Source of the DNA: Xiphydria camelus
Lineage: Eukaryota; Arthropoda; Insecta; Hymenoptera; Xiphydriidae
Direction of reading: 5' to 3'
Assembly: GCA_963678675.1 (NCBI GenBank)
Contig: OY783193.1
Span: forward strand, 9,720,822 to 9,784,821
Length of the DNA: 64,000 bases
In this document: positions 22,670-34,069 of the stretch, piece after piece
How positions within the stretch are numbered: the first letter of the stretch is position 1
Layout: every line of letters starts with the position of its first letter
Position numbers and translations under genes: made by a program
Notes under the pieces: model-generated
The model's input: only the letters and a program-made list of their open reading frames with translations
Databases searched by the model: none
Told to the model about the DNA's origin: nothing

Positions 22670-23300
22670 TCATCGTGAGATATCGTCACTGAACGCTCGA
22701 ACGAGGACGGGCGCTGGTGGATACTCGAGGAGGGCTTTTATGAAGAATTATTATCGCTTTTTTGGAGTGGCAGGGTGAACGTTAATTCCTAACGAACACC
22801 TTGACGCCATCATCAGTTATCAAGTTTAAATTCCTTTCGTGCAGATGCACCGTAAGGAAATACGTTCGGATGAAAAAAAAATTGAAATTTTGAACGCGGC
22901 GACTAAGTACTGTACCGTGTTCCTACTCTTGGGGAAGATTGAAGAAGAGGTGGAGGAGTAGTAGTCGCTGGACTGTTTATCTTTAGTCACGCGTGAGACG
23001 CTCGCTCGCGCCGAGAATTCTCACGCGATTGTTTAAGCTCAAAAATTCGACGTATGTATGTGAAATTCGAATTCGCATTGAGATTTCTTCATCGTGAGAT
23101 GTCGTCACTGAACGCGCGAACGAGGACAGGCGCTGGTAGATGCTCGAGGAGGGCTTTTATCAAGAATTATTATCACTTTTTCGGAAGGTCATGATGAACT
23201 TTACGCCACCGTTAGTTATCATATTTAAATTTCTTTCGTGTAAATGCATCGTAAAAAACTCGTATCGAGGAACAAAAATTGAAATTTTGCACCACCAGTA
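22670..23300 (+). repeat. Repeat D, copy 1, with internal direct duplication
   Basis: A block near 22670-22880 (TTCTTCATCGTGAGATATCG, CTCGAGGAGGGCTTTTAT) recurs directly at 23083-23290, offset about 412 bp. The stretch between them (22885-23050: GGTGGAGGAGTAG, GACTGTTTATCTT, GAGACGCTCGCTCG) matches 25488-25670. Class unknown, non-coding. Confidence 0.75.
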
Positions 23301-24640
23301 CGTCTCAGCTTCTCGCAATCATCGTATCGGTCCATTTTCGAAAGCGATCTTCGCCTCTCCTACACGCAAGTGGGACGAGATCCACGGCCAACGCCTCGGC
23401 GTGTGTATACGTTCCTTTTCAAAATTACCGCGCTGACAGAGGTTGTCCAACGGTAAATCATTATGCGGCGTGGGGGGAGGGGGCAAGCACCAAGCAATGA
23501 CACGTACCCTATCAGGACGAGTCTATTAAATCTGCAACACGACTGAATGCCTCCTCGGCTATTACCATCCGCCGTGTCGTAAGTTATCTTCGCTGACAGT
23601 GCACGCGCATAGAAACGTCTTTGGCCGGTAGGTATATGCCTCGTGACTTCTTCACTCGCGGCAACGGCGGCTGCGACTACGATCCGCACAATCGTCATCG
23701 CCGTCGGAAAACTTTAATAACGCGGTGGCGAACTGAGCAAAGTGGATCCATTAAAGTGATCCGCGCAGCATCCACTCGCGGTCCACGTAACTCTCTGCAT
23801 GGGCATTACCACCCCCTCGATCAACTCGGACGTCACGTAACCTCGAAGCGATCCAAGAGCAGTTCTGCCCACTAATTAACATCTACATTGTACGGCATTT
23901 ACATGACGGGACAAGGGAACCCTATAAGTATCCTCTCCTACTTCCAGTCGCGATGGTAAGAGGAGAAGAGAAGGAAAAGACGCTCGAGACAAGCGCGCCT
24001 GGGAATGCCTCGTACGAATAGCCCACGTGTTCCTCTCGGAAGTCCCTCGCGTCACTCGGCAAAATGCGCGTCGAGGAGGCGGAGTGCATCGTCCATTTGA
24101 CGTTTTGTTCCTTCCTCGAGGTTGGCATTCCTGGCGAAGGCTCGCGCGATGCATCGGGATCTTCCTCCGCAGTTACGTTACATCGAGTAAACAACTTCGG
24201 GGAATGGGATTTGTTCGTTAGGCAGGAGTAATCGTTTTGACTCTTTTTTCGGATTAGAACAGCAGAGGTTCGGTGCTTTCGTTATTATACATTTTTAGAA
24301 CTTTTCTGCGTGTGTGTGTGGGGGGGGGGGGGGAATGGAGACTTCAAAATTTGTTTAATCTATTGCTTTATTGTATTTAGGAATAGTATTCAGGATTCTA
24401 GGAATACGTTGAATATGAATCGAGATAATTTATTGCCACACTGCAAAAAAATGTAGTCAGTGAGTAAAATGTTGTTAATTGAACTTTTCGGAACTGAACT
24501 CTAGGTCACGCTATCCAATGTATTTTTTTTGTGCTGATTCCGAAAATCACAGATTTATTGAGAAAATTTCAAAGGAACCCCAATATATCAATGACTTTAT
24601 GTGAAAAAATGAACGTATACCATAACATTACCGATATCTT
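23301..24640. other. No gene recognised; G14 homopolymer
   Basis: CpG-rich sequence with overlapping frames up to about 110 codons and no domain. A GT run followed by 14 G residues sits at about 24310-24333. A fragment of repeat R (GTGCTGATTCCGAAAATCAC) is at 24530-24620. Confidence 0.45.
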
Positions 24641-24641
24641 A

Positions 24642-24898
24642 CAGAAAAAAAATTATTTATATTTAATAAATGTTCGTTTGAATGTGGCGAGATAAACATT
24701 TTGTTGGAACAAATAAATATTCGTTAACAATTACGATATTTATTTGACACAATTAAATCCTTCGAAGCAACTATTTGAATTCGTTCATCTCAATAAATAT
24801 TTTAATAATAACCATATATTTTCTTGTCCTAACAAAATATTTATTCCGCCGTATTTGAAATTACATTTATTAACTATTAATAAACTGTTTTCTCGGTG
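24642..24898. mobile_element. CACTGAG-type MITE, interior family M4 (best full-length copy)
   Basis: Starts CAGAAAAAAAATTATTTATA after TA and ends CTGTTTTCTCGGTG. The arms are TTAATAAATGTTCGTTTGAA and a matching inverted TTTGAAATTACATTTATTAA. Used as the reference length for the interrupted copies. Confidence 0.82.
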
Positions 24899-25465
24899 CA
24901 TTTCCATTGTGATGTCGATCTAATAAATATGCTTTCCATGAATAAGAAGTTTCACTTCAAAAATGAGCCGCAGAGAGCCATCGTTTTTATATATCAAAAG
25001 AATACATTCGCCCCCATCCAGAAGAGAAGAAAGGGGAGGAGAAAATTCTACGACCTCGCAACCAATTTGTATAAAATTTGCATCGCATTCCAAGCGTGCC
25101 GACTATCGAGCCATACCTATCACCGGCTTTAGCGAGAGGAAGGGAGGAGGAGGAGAAAGAGAATGGAGAGATCCTTTCGGCGCGCGCGGCCAGTTTCTCC
25201 GTAGCGCGACAGAAAAGGACGAGAGTTCCTTCCTCGTTACGAGTATACCGGCGCTCGCTCTTCTCGCGAAGGGAAGAGGGTTTCGCGGTGCTCTCTGCAT
25301 TTGTGTGGATCGTGGCGGCGGTAGACACGGGAGGACGGTAAATCAAGATCGGATTTTACGTAATGGTACGACCGCGGCAACGTCTTAATTAGTAAAAATA
25401 AAAGCCGCATCCGTTTCTGCGGTGCGCAGATCCCCGGCTGGAGTTAAGATGTTCGTTGCGTTTCT
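24899..25465. other. No gene recognised
   Basis: Holds a small terminal fragment of repeat A (GAAGTTTCACTTCAAAAATG, 24947-24966) and a CpG-rich stretch with overlapping frames up to 141 codons. No domain recognised. Confidence 0.4.
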
Positions 25466-25469
25466 CATT

Positions 25470-26350
25470 AACATCCCGAAGCCGCTTTTGAACGCGGCGA
25501 CTACCATACGGCGGCTACTCTCGGGGTGAATTGAGAGAGAGAGGTAGAGGAGGAAGGCGACGAAGGTGGAGGAGTAGCAGTCGGTGGACTGTTTATCTTC
25601 AGCCACGCGCGAGACGCTCGCTCGTGCCGGGAATTCCCGCGCGATTGTTTTTGCCCAAAAATTCGCCTTAAAGTACAAATTCATAGTGACACTCGACGCT
25701 TATTTTCGGCATTACATAGGTCACGTGACCAGGATTATTCGCAAATAAGCAGGTGGTATTTTATTATTGTTCGGAGGCCTTGTAGCGACTATGGGAAGCC
25801 GGAAAAATCACGAAGGATCTACCTGTAGAAGGTTCCGCCCGCTGCTGACTTGGATCGTTAATAAAGGTGGCGAGTGTTGTTAACGCTAGCTCCGAAGCGC
25901 GCTACGGTGGAAGAGAGGCTGTCTGATTAATACCGGGTGTTTCTACTTCGAGCTCGTATCTGCGATTTGTGGTCGGATTGGTTTCTTCTGCTGGTGTTAT
26001 TTATTTTTATTATATACATGCTATTTTTGATAGCATCTGTCGATTATCTCCATATATATACTTATATGGGGCATAAAAGCACAAATTCATAGTGACGCTT
26101 GACGCTTATATTCAGTGTGAAATAGGTCACGTAACCAAGATTATTCACAATGAGGTAGTTGATATTTTACGTGCATTTTATTATTCGAATGATGCAAATT
26201 GGTGAATACGAATTTCATGGAATATTCACAAATAAGCAGTTAATATTTCACGAAATTCATTTTTAATAATTTGCATCATTCGAATAATAAAATGTATGTA
26301 AAATATCAATCGCTTCATTGTGAATAATCTTGGTCAACATTTTTAAGGCT
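25470..26350 (+). repeat. Repeat D, copy 2
   Basis: 25488-25670 matches 22885-23050. 25768-26200 matches the interrupted copy at 48925-49930. Within this copy a 95-bp block (CAAATTCATAGTGACRCTYG...AGGTCACGTRACCA) occurs twice as a direct repeat, at about 25674 and 26082. A palindrome occupies 26138-26332 (TTATTATTCGAATGATGCAA with its inverse). Class unknown. Confidence 0.75.
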
Positions 26351-27496
26351 TTTATAGCAATATTTAATAGTTACCTGCTAGTTTATTTATATTTAGCAGT
26401 ATTTTATCCCACTTTCCGGTTTTAATTCCTACAGGAGATGCTAGAAATCCACGCATATACTACGAACAGACGTCTACTAGACATATATTCATCACTGACG
26501 TCTAGTAGACATTTAATAGACATCTTTGTTCTTCAGGGGTCATCATGGTTGCGCTACACAAATGGCCTTAGTTACGTTCAAAAACGGAGAACCTCGCGGT
26601 ACCAATCCGACGGCTGAACTATTACCCACTGACTTTGACCCGCCTCTCCTCGTTCGCGCTGCTCGTATACCTCGAGCACCTACCGTGTACCCCTTAATGG
26701 GGCAGAGTCTCTTCCCGCGCAAGAGCGAAACGGCCACTTCTCCGTCGGCTCTCGTCGACGCGCTGCCTCGTTACGAGTGACAAATGATCCGCGGCACGCG
26801 ACACTCGCGTCGTCTCGCGCCACCGCAGTTCCGCAGCTCCGAGAAACGTCTCCCGTTGGACGCGCTGAAAGCGACGAACGATTCATGTAGCGGCTATTCG
26901 CGCCGATCGAGTCCAACAATGCGAGCAGACTCCCGTCGTTCAACTTTCGCCCTCCGTTCCCCTCCGCCTCTTCCTCCTCAGCCAGGAGGACTCGACTTCG
27001 ATCGCAGTTCCGGTCAAACTGGTTCGAAGAACATTTCGAATGACTTTCTCCGCAATTTTGCGCAACCACGCCCGTTCGCGGCGACGACGACTCGTTAGAT
27101 CGAGCTGCGTGACATAATTGATGCCCGTTCGGGGCGTAATTGGCGGCGCTGCGGCGCGCGGGAATTGATGACGGTCAACGCGAGGCGACCGACGCGACGG
27201 GTGTGTTAAGGTTTCTCGAGCGTTATAGTAAAAATAGTGAGAAATGCTTGAAAATGATTGCATTCGGTAGATTGAAGTAAAAAAAATTCAGTTAAATTTT
27301 CAAGTCTTTTAGGAAGCTCGTTGCAAAGATATTTGAATAATAAAATAACATGTGTTCTCTTATGGGTTATAGCTAACAAACCGCGATATTTCTGAGAAAA
27401 ATAGTGAAAAAATTCTTAAATTTTTTGAACAGCAAGTTTAATGAACTAAAATCATCTATACCAATTTTCACGTTCATTAGGAAGTCCGTTATTTTT
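26351..27496. other. No gene recognised
   Basis: AT-rich flanks around a CpG-rich core near 26570-27190, open on both strands (frames up to 129 codons). No domain recognised. Confidence 0.4.
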
Positions 27497-28283
27497 TTTA
27501 TTAATTGTTCTTTATACATTTAACCTTTGATAAGTCAATGTGGCTACGTTGCATGACGTACAGATGCATGACCAGATGTTTTGGGCTCCATTTTTGAACT
27601 CACAGATACACACATACTACTGTTCGTCAAACGTTGTCCCCACATCGCAAAGAAGAACATACTTTAGAGTGTTACTGTACTTCAGTGGACCAACTTTTAG
27701 CAGGGAAAAAGCCCCTGTACCGCTCGAGAAACCTTAATTGGTGCGGAACTTATTCGTGAAATCTCGCGGCAGCTTTATCAGCCTCGCCCGGTAATCGGTG
27801 AGGAAGAAGTTATCGGTGTTATCGCGTTATCTTTATCGCCAACACATCGGCGGTAACGGATTTAACGCGGGGACGAGAGATGTCTCGGGAGGAGAGATCA
27901 GATGCGCCCGGACTTGGTGCGTGATTTTTGGTGAGAGGGAAAGAGGGAGGGAGAATTCCGGCGTTACGTGTACGTATAAGCTCGTATAGACGGCGCGCGT
28001 GTTTACGCTGGACGAGAATGTGGACCGGCGTCTTATGCAAACGAGGAATGCCTGACCTCCGGATTATCGCGGTGATACGTTACACTCGCGGTGTGGATCT
28101 TTCAGAGAGAAAGCATATGTGGCGTCACTCGCGAAAAGAGCGACATTTTCGTGGATCGACACGAAAGGCTGGCTCGAAGGAATACGAGTGGCTCGTCTTG
28201 TCGCAGTGAGATTCCGCATAGCTGGAACAGCGATAATTGCTCTGAGAAGAATAACTCGGTTAAAATGACAAAATGCATTTGGT
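27497..28283 (+). repeat. Repeat B, copy 1 (inverted copy at 53615-54838)
   Basis: About 790 bp recurs inverted at 53615-54838 with only scattered substitutions. Two short frames are preserved in both copies (beginning MATLHDVQMHDQMF, 65 codons, and a 63-codon frame containing LSVLSRYLYRQHIGGN), but neither resembles a known family. High similarity alone could explain their preservation. Both copies include the same truncated M1 fragment near the inner end (28236-28283), so that insertion preceded the duplication. Confidence 0.85.
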
Positions 28284-28333
28284 TGAAAGAATTCAATCAA
28301 GAATGACATTTTGTTATTCAATCTACGTGTCTG

Positions 28334-28762
28334 CACTGAGAAAAAAATTTACATGGTCGAAATGAACGTTTTTTTGAATAGTCCCAAGAGAGCACATTCA
28401 TTCGAGTCGAGTAAATATCGTTTGGATCTAAATAATATTCAATTAAATCAATTATATTTATCCACGACCAATCGATATTCATTCGTAATCGTATAAAGGT
28501 CAAGTCACATTATACGTAACGTCAACGTAACGTCACGGCACGGCAGCGTCACGTCAAACATTTTATAATATGTTTTATGTTTCGTGACGTTGTCGTATAG
28601 TGAGAAAATGTAGACATTTAAAACATATTATAAAATGTTTGACGTGACGCTGCCATGCCGTGACGTTACGTTGACGTTACGTATAATGTAAATCGACATT
28701 TAATGTGCTCTTAGGATTATTCAAACACATTTAGGGCTCAAATACATTTTTTTTTCTCGGTG
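28334..28762. mobile_element. CACTGAG-type MITE carrying a nested hairpin
   Basis: Starts CACTGAGAAAAAAATTTACA and ends TTTTTTTTTCTCGGTG before TA. The outer interior differs from M1-M5. The central part is occupied by the perfect-looking hairpin at 28507-28689. Confidence 0.75.
28507..28689. mobile_element. ACGTCA-rich hairpin element
   Basis: The arm 28507-28577 (ACATTATACGTAACGTCAAC onward) is repeated inverted at 28619-28689 with almost no mismatch, around a 41-bp loop. The arms contain repeated ACGTCA/ACGTAA words. No open frame. Confidence 0.85.
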
Positions 28763-28775
28763 TAGTTATTCTAGA

Positions 28776-28887
28776 CCAGAAAATAGTCAATTAAATGAAA
28801 CGGATGGAGAATTTATATTTCACCAAACTTGGTTTGGTTATAGTCTCCGGAATTTTGGTTAAATTGAACAAGTTATTTTTCTCAGTG
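28776..28887. mobile_element. M1 MITE, right half only
   Basis: The interior words TTTCACCAAACTTGGTTTGG and GGAATTTTGGTTAAATT lead to the terminus TTATTTTTCTCAGTG at 28887. The left half is missing. Confidence 0.75.
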
Positions 28888-29781
28888 CGCTAATTCGAAT
28901 TACGTTATTCGCTCCAACCGGTTACTATATCTAATTTCTACAGAAAAAATAACATACTGTAGTATAGAATGATATACAATAATATATCACAGGACAAAGT
29001 GAATAATTCACAATAACCACCATTCGATCGATTAGAAGGCCCTTCTCAAACACCACTCAAACGCTACGCAAAACCATTCGTGAAGAAAAATAGAATTTTT
29101 GCTCCCGCCAGGAGAAACACATCCCCCATAAATCCTTTTCCCACTTTGGTGCGTATCTCCTTGTACCTACAACTTTCCAGCTGTACTCGCGTCGGACGCT
29201 AACTGCTATCCTGAATTAAATCGAAACGATTAACGAGGGAATGCCGGGACGCGCGGTAACGATAACGTCGACCGGATATAGACGGAGCCTCCGTGGCAAA
29301 CAACTTCACCTCATGAAAGCGATCCCCTCTGACCCGCGATTTCGAATGCGTTCCATTTCCGAGCGATAATTGATGACGAAACGACGCGTCGCTTCCGAAC
29401 GGTACTTTCTACTCGGGCGCGCGCGCGCGCGCGACATAGGAGGCATCCCCGCACTGCTTACGTAACCGCCAAACAAGCTTGCGCTAGGTCAGTGTCGCCG
29501 CGGCACGACTTCGCGCTGCCGCGGACGGCGGATGACCGGCCGTTTTCGATAGGTATTCCGCGAGGTTCGCTGAAAAATCAACTTTCTCGGGATGACGTAT
29601 GTCCTGGCGAAATTCGCTTTCTTCTCGGCCGCCCGCGCGCCTCATTGTTTGGCTCCGCGAGTGTACGTAAAAGGTGTGCATACAATGGAAGACAAATATT
29701 ATTGTTTGGCGATTACGACACGAGAGAGATAAACGAGTGTGAAATTGGTCAATTTTGAAATATTATACAATACTTACAGCG
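28888..29781. other. No gene recognised
   Basis: Mixed composition with a (CG)n run near 29419-29433 and short frames only. Confidence 0.4.
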
Positions 29782-30079
29782 CACCGAGAGAAATAATCGC
29801 TAGAGCCAAGAGAATGTTTTCTTTAATCAAAAACATTATGTAACTCCAGGATCAAGATATGGTTTTCTTCGTGCAAGAAAATATCTGACAAGCTCGAGAG
29901 AATAATGGTTTTTTTTCTTTTCACGCAGAAAGAATTTCTCGTCCAAACGAAGATATTCTCGACACTGAAGAATATGTTCTTCGACAGAAACTCTATATTC
30001 TTAAAAATGTATATTATAAGATCATATGTCCTTGATTCAAGAAATGTTTCGTTGGCACTAGCAATTATTTCTCTTATTG
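29782..30079. mobile_element. CACTGAG-type MITE, interior family M2
   Basis: Starts CACCGAGAGAAATAATCGCT and ends AGCAATTATTTCTCTTATTG. The interior matches 6484-6775 along its length. Confidence 0.82.
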
Positions 30080-31506
30080 TTAGTGTAGAAATTGATTGTG
30101 GTAGGTATTGCACAGCAGTTAGAGAGGAATCGATGATATAGCGCTGAATTTCAATGTAGCATTTATGCTAATCCATTCCAGTAGGAAGAAGAGGAAATCG
30201 GCTTTTATGATGTGTCGAAATTTATCCACTTTATATAACGACACTGCCAACGTGCTACCTATGATAATAAATTACATACTAATTTGATAATTCGCGGTAT
30301 AAATTTCATTTCATTAGTCCCTACGCCCCATTGGAATATACGCGAGAAATGTAACCTATACATAATCATCGTCATACCGTGTAGCCGTTACTTTGCCGCG
30401 AATGCTACATGCAGGCCGAGAATAACGATTATTATACCGCGTATAGGAATCCGTTCGACGTGTGAAATAAATTATGCAGCACGATCTTCCAAACGGAAAT
30501 GTTTCCCCTACTTTTTAATGCTATATTTTCTAACGCATTACTACACAATTTATCTTCATTTTTTCTAGTATCAATAATGACTTTTCAACAAATCCACGGC
30601 ACACAACTGTTCCCGTCCACATCATTGCACTTTATGACCCAAACATACAAATCCACAGGGATTTCTTTCGATCGCACTTCGCGTGCAACTTCTCCCACCG
30701 CCCTATTTCTTTGGGCGCCGACACTTCTTGCACCGACTGCGTCCACGAGCACCTGCACCGAAGACGGCCTCCTCTCGAAGCGAACCCCATCCCTCTTCGC
30801 CGCGTCCCTCGCAAGAAAACGACGATAACCGTTGCGCGGCTGCTTCCTGCCGCCGCCGTCCATATTCCCATCCGTATACCCACGTGTACAACTGCTGAAT
30901 TGTCCGCGTCCGTAGGATGCTACGGTTGTTCGCCGTAAACTAGGTAAACGGCCACTCTCGGCTTACGGTTTTACCATAAAATTGACAAGGAAGACGCGAT
31001 GATATCTATTTTACGAGTGTTAATTGAATCCGTCTGGGAAGAGCGGCAACGCGATGCGGCATGCTGACCTTACGCGCGACCGCGCGAGAGATGCTGCGCG
31101 CGGTCCGAGTTCCGCTTCCGCTAGCCGCCGATGACGAACAGCAGCGAATGCGTGAGAGGCACCCTCTTCTTTTCGCGCGCGAGCGAAAAATCACGGGTGT
31201 CGTAAAAGACGCGCCGCGGTCATCGCCTCTTTTCCGCGATCTGCGCGCGGAAGGGAAATAACTTCTTGCGGTATCGCGCGCGTTATGCCGCAATTTTAAA
31301 TTGCACCTCTGGTCGGTATACCACGGATATCTTGCACTTATTTTTATATTCATTGCGTGGTAACTACGCGGACGCGATGTTCCGCGGTGCTCTTCCTATG
31401 TGGATTCGTAGAATCCGTGCGGGTTATTCCGTTAGGACTGCTATTTTGTAAGACTTTTGTAAGCTGGAAATAAATACGAGGGAAGTTCGTGCATCGAGAT
31501 ATACAT
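30080..31506. other. No gene recognised
   Basis: AT-rich to about 30600, then CpG-rich with overlapping frames on both strands (30499-30900 and 31006-31353). None shows a domain. Confidence 0.4.
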
Positions 31507-31717
31507 ATATGTCGTAGGCAAATGATCATTTCAGGAAAATAGCTTTTGCCTAGGCAAAAGCTCGTTTCGCTCGCTCCACTGATTCTAGCCTAGATTTACC
31601 GAATCTAATTTATTTATCTTTCAATGCGTTAGATTAGATTAGGTTAGGTTAGAATTAGCGGAGCGAACGAAGCCACAAAAGCTATTTGCCTGAAATGACC
31701 ATTTGCCTACGATATAT
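31507..31717. mobile_element. Palindromic element with CGTAGGCAAATG ends
   Basis: GTCGTAGGCAAATGATCATT at the left is answered by AATGACCATTTGCCTACGAT at the right, and AAAATAGCTTTTG by CAAAAGCTATTTG. Between the arms lies GATTAGGTTAGGTTAG, a short TTAGG-like run. Non-coding. Confidence 0.75.
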
Positions 31718-31842
31718 TATATTTATGTATAGCCATTTTTCGTGACGATTAATAATGTCTCGGTAGTTTCAATAAATCAAATTGAATGAATCAATTCAAT
31801 TCAGTTCAATTATATTCGAAGATTTATATTTGAAGCTTCTGG

Positions 31843-32425
31843 GCTTCACAGTGTGTCCCCTATTCCTCTTTTTAATCCTCTACTTATAATATTTTTTCAA
31901 GTTTCTCCCTTTTCACCCCGAAACTCGCGATTCTCTCCTTTTCCCCCTATAATTCGATATTTTCCCTCTAAAACTACTCTTTATTCGTCTTCTCAGTTGA
32001 ATTTGTCTTTTCATCGTTTCAGCTTACGTGAAATAGGACAAAAGGGTCAATTTTTTTGCTAAAATAATGAAACTCCTACTTTATCTACCTGTATGAATAT
32101 TTCGATTAAAATACAATAATCTAGTTGAATTAATGTTTCTTAACGGAAACTCGAGATTCGACAAATTATCTCTTTTCCTTAAATCAGATTGTGATGCTCA
32201 GATTTAAATTACGTAGAACAAGATACGCATTTTTAAGTTACAAAAATATCCTTCATTCACTTAATAAATATTGGCGTTTCATTATGTGTCTTAATTGTTA
32301 TGTTTTAAAACCACTTCACGTTTGTAATTTATGTAAGATCTCATTTTTTAATTAAAGCTGCCTCCTTTTTTCGCAAAAATTTCTCCTATTTCCTCTCAAA
32401 TGAAATAAATAGGGGCTGTGAAGTC
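31843..32425 (-). mobile_element. Repeat N, TIR element, copy 1
   Basis: Left GGCTTCACAGTGTGTCCCCT and right AGGGGCTGTGAAGTC are inverted ends. The body aligns, in reverse complement, with 38129-38891 (shared CAATATTTATTAAG, GAATGAAGGATATTT, CAATCTGATTTAAGGAAA). Flanking AAGCTT/TTTGAAG words are themselves inverted, suggesting an older host palindrome. No open frame. Strand is relative to the other copy. Confidence 0.8.
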
Positions 32426-33287
32426 TGAGTTTCCTATAAGCTTCAAATATATATTTTTGGAGACATAATTTCTCAAACATTAGTAAATCCCTAAAAACTC
32501 TTCCATTCGAACGTCCATTACCGAAACGTCTTTAACGGAACGAAAGATAAGCCGAAAAGTAATTCACCCAGAGTCAAAGTTTACGCCCATCGCGGAAATT
32601 CCTATACGAACAACCTTTAACCGCGCGCTGTAACTCGAGCTTACGTTTCTCCGTCACGGACTATCTCGCGAAGTTATTCTCCCCGGCGATGGATCGGCGC
32701 CGAAGAGAGTGCCCTCTTCGCGAGTCTCCGATAAGTCGGATGCAGCCGCGCAAGAATGGATTGCTATGCAGGTCTCGATAGCGCGGCCGGCGCGAGGTAG
32801 ACTCGCGCGTGAGAGAAGAAAGAGAGGAACTCACGGTATTTCCAGGGGACAGGTATACGCGTTTGGAAGGGTCATGGTTTAGCACCTTCCGCGCCGCTCT
32901 CTTCGTACTGCCAGGACGGCGCAAAACGCGAGACGGCGATGATCTTCCTCCTCCGTGCGTTCGCTCGTGCCCAGGGACGACGATAAACGCGTCGTTGCGG
33001 GGTTCGAATAATTACGATCTCCGCCGTGAATATTTATCGTTCGAACGTTCGATCCTCTGCGACCAGCCGTGTGGACATGTAAATGCGAACGCGCGCGTCA
33101 CGCGTGCGTAACTATACGTCGATGATGGAGTTTTTCTTAGTTTTGAATAGAAAAAGGAATGGTGACGAAAAGAAAAATGATGTATAAGGTAGAAGTGGGA
33201 TAGACACCCCACTGAAGGGTTGAAGAGCAAGTTCACGATCGATTATCTTGAAATCGATTGCAGATGTCGACGAGATGTTTAAATAAA
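32426..33287. other. No gene recognised
   Basis: CpG-rich core near 32640-33110 with overlapping frames under 101 codons and no domain. Confidence 0.4.
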
Positions 33288-33502
33288 AAACGAGTGGCCG
33301 CCACACACGGAAGAAGTGAAACTTCGATACCAGTTTCTCTGAATTTGATTCCGATGGTATTAATTTCAATTGGCTCTATACAAGTCTTCTACAATGCTTC
33401 TCTTCGTAGAGCCAATTGAAACTAATACCACCGGAATCAAATTCAGAGAAACTGGTATCGAAGTTTCACTTCTTCCGCGTGTGGTGGCCACACGTTTTGT
33501 TT
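33288..33502. mobile_element. Near-perfect hairpin element P, copy 1
   Basis: The arm GAAGAAGTGAAACTTCGATA...TCAATTGGCTCTA (about 33300-33388) is repeated inverted at about 33403-33490, leaving a loop of a few tens of bases. The termini AACGAGTGGCCGCCACAC and GTGGTGGCCACACGTTTTG contain a further small palindrome (GTGGCSGCCAC). The second copy is at 59664-59884, with the loop in the opposite orientation. The frames inside are hairpin artefacts. Confidence 0.9.
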
Positions 33503-33559
33503 GTTTTTTTTTCTTATTTTCGTCCAAGGAACCCATCTATGAAGTTTGTCGCAATATTA

Positions 33560-33659
33560 AAGAATCACCCAGTATATTTACTTACTTGGTCTAACAAAAT
33601 ATTTTTTCCGCCATAATCAAGTATACACTTATTAATTGGAAATAAACTCTTTTCTCAGT
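33560..33659. mobile_element. M4 MITE, right half only
   Basis: TCTAACAAAATATTTTTTCC through AATAAACTCTTTTCTCAGTA matches the right arm of 24642-24898. The left part is missing. Confidence 0.7.
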
Positions 33660-34069
33660 ATACGAAGTAACTTTGATCGAACGAACGAAGTATTCACTAA
33701 ACTGACAAATTTCTAGAAAATCATAAACGGAATCAAGGAATTTTACTTCCAAATTTGACAGTGATAAAACATTAATCGCTGTTTCTCAGAATTTCACGTA
33801 CATTACAAATTCTATTATAGTGCACATTATAGTGCACGCAGTTCGGTTGGTACGTTTCGGCAAACGAGGACTGCTTATGTATTCGCAGTCCTGCACCTTT
33901 CTCGGAAGGCTAATTACCGAACGAATTGTAATGAACCACTTCTCGCAGATACCGCTATATTTCGAATGCATTCGAAATGCATTCAGCTTTTTAAAGGAGA
34001 GAAATGACGATTTCAATAGATAACCGAATATTTCGGCAAAGGTTCATTCCGATTCGTCCAGTAATTAAC

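Noticed and set aside
25674..26180. Solo LTR or LTR retrotransposon from the 95-bp direct repeats
   Set aside because: No TG...CA ends, primer-binding site, polypurine tract or reverse transcriptase sequence was seen.
33112..33616. Peptides starting MKLIPPESNSEKL, seen several times
   Set aside because: They are the two arms of hairpin element P read in different directions, not a conserved protein.
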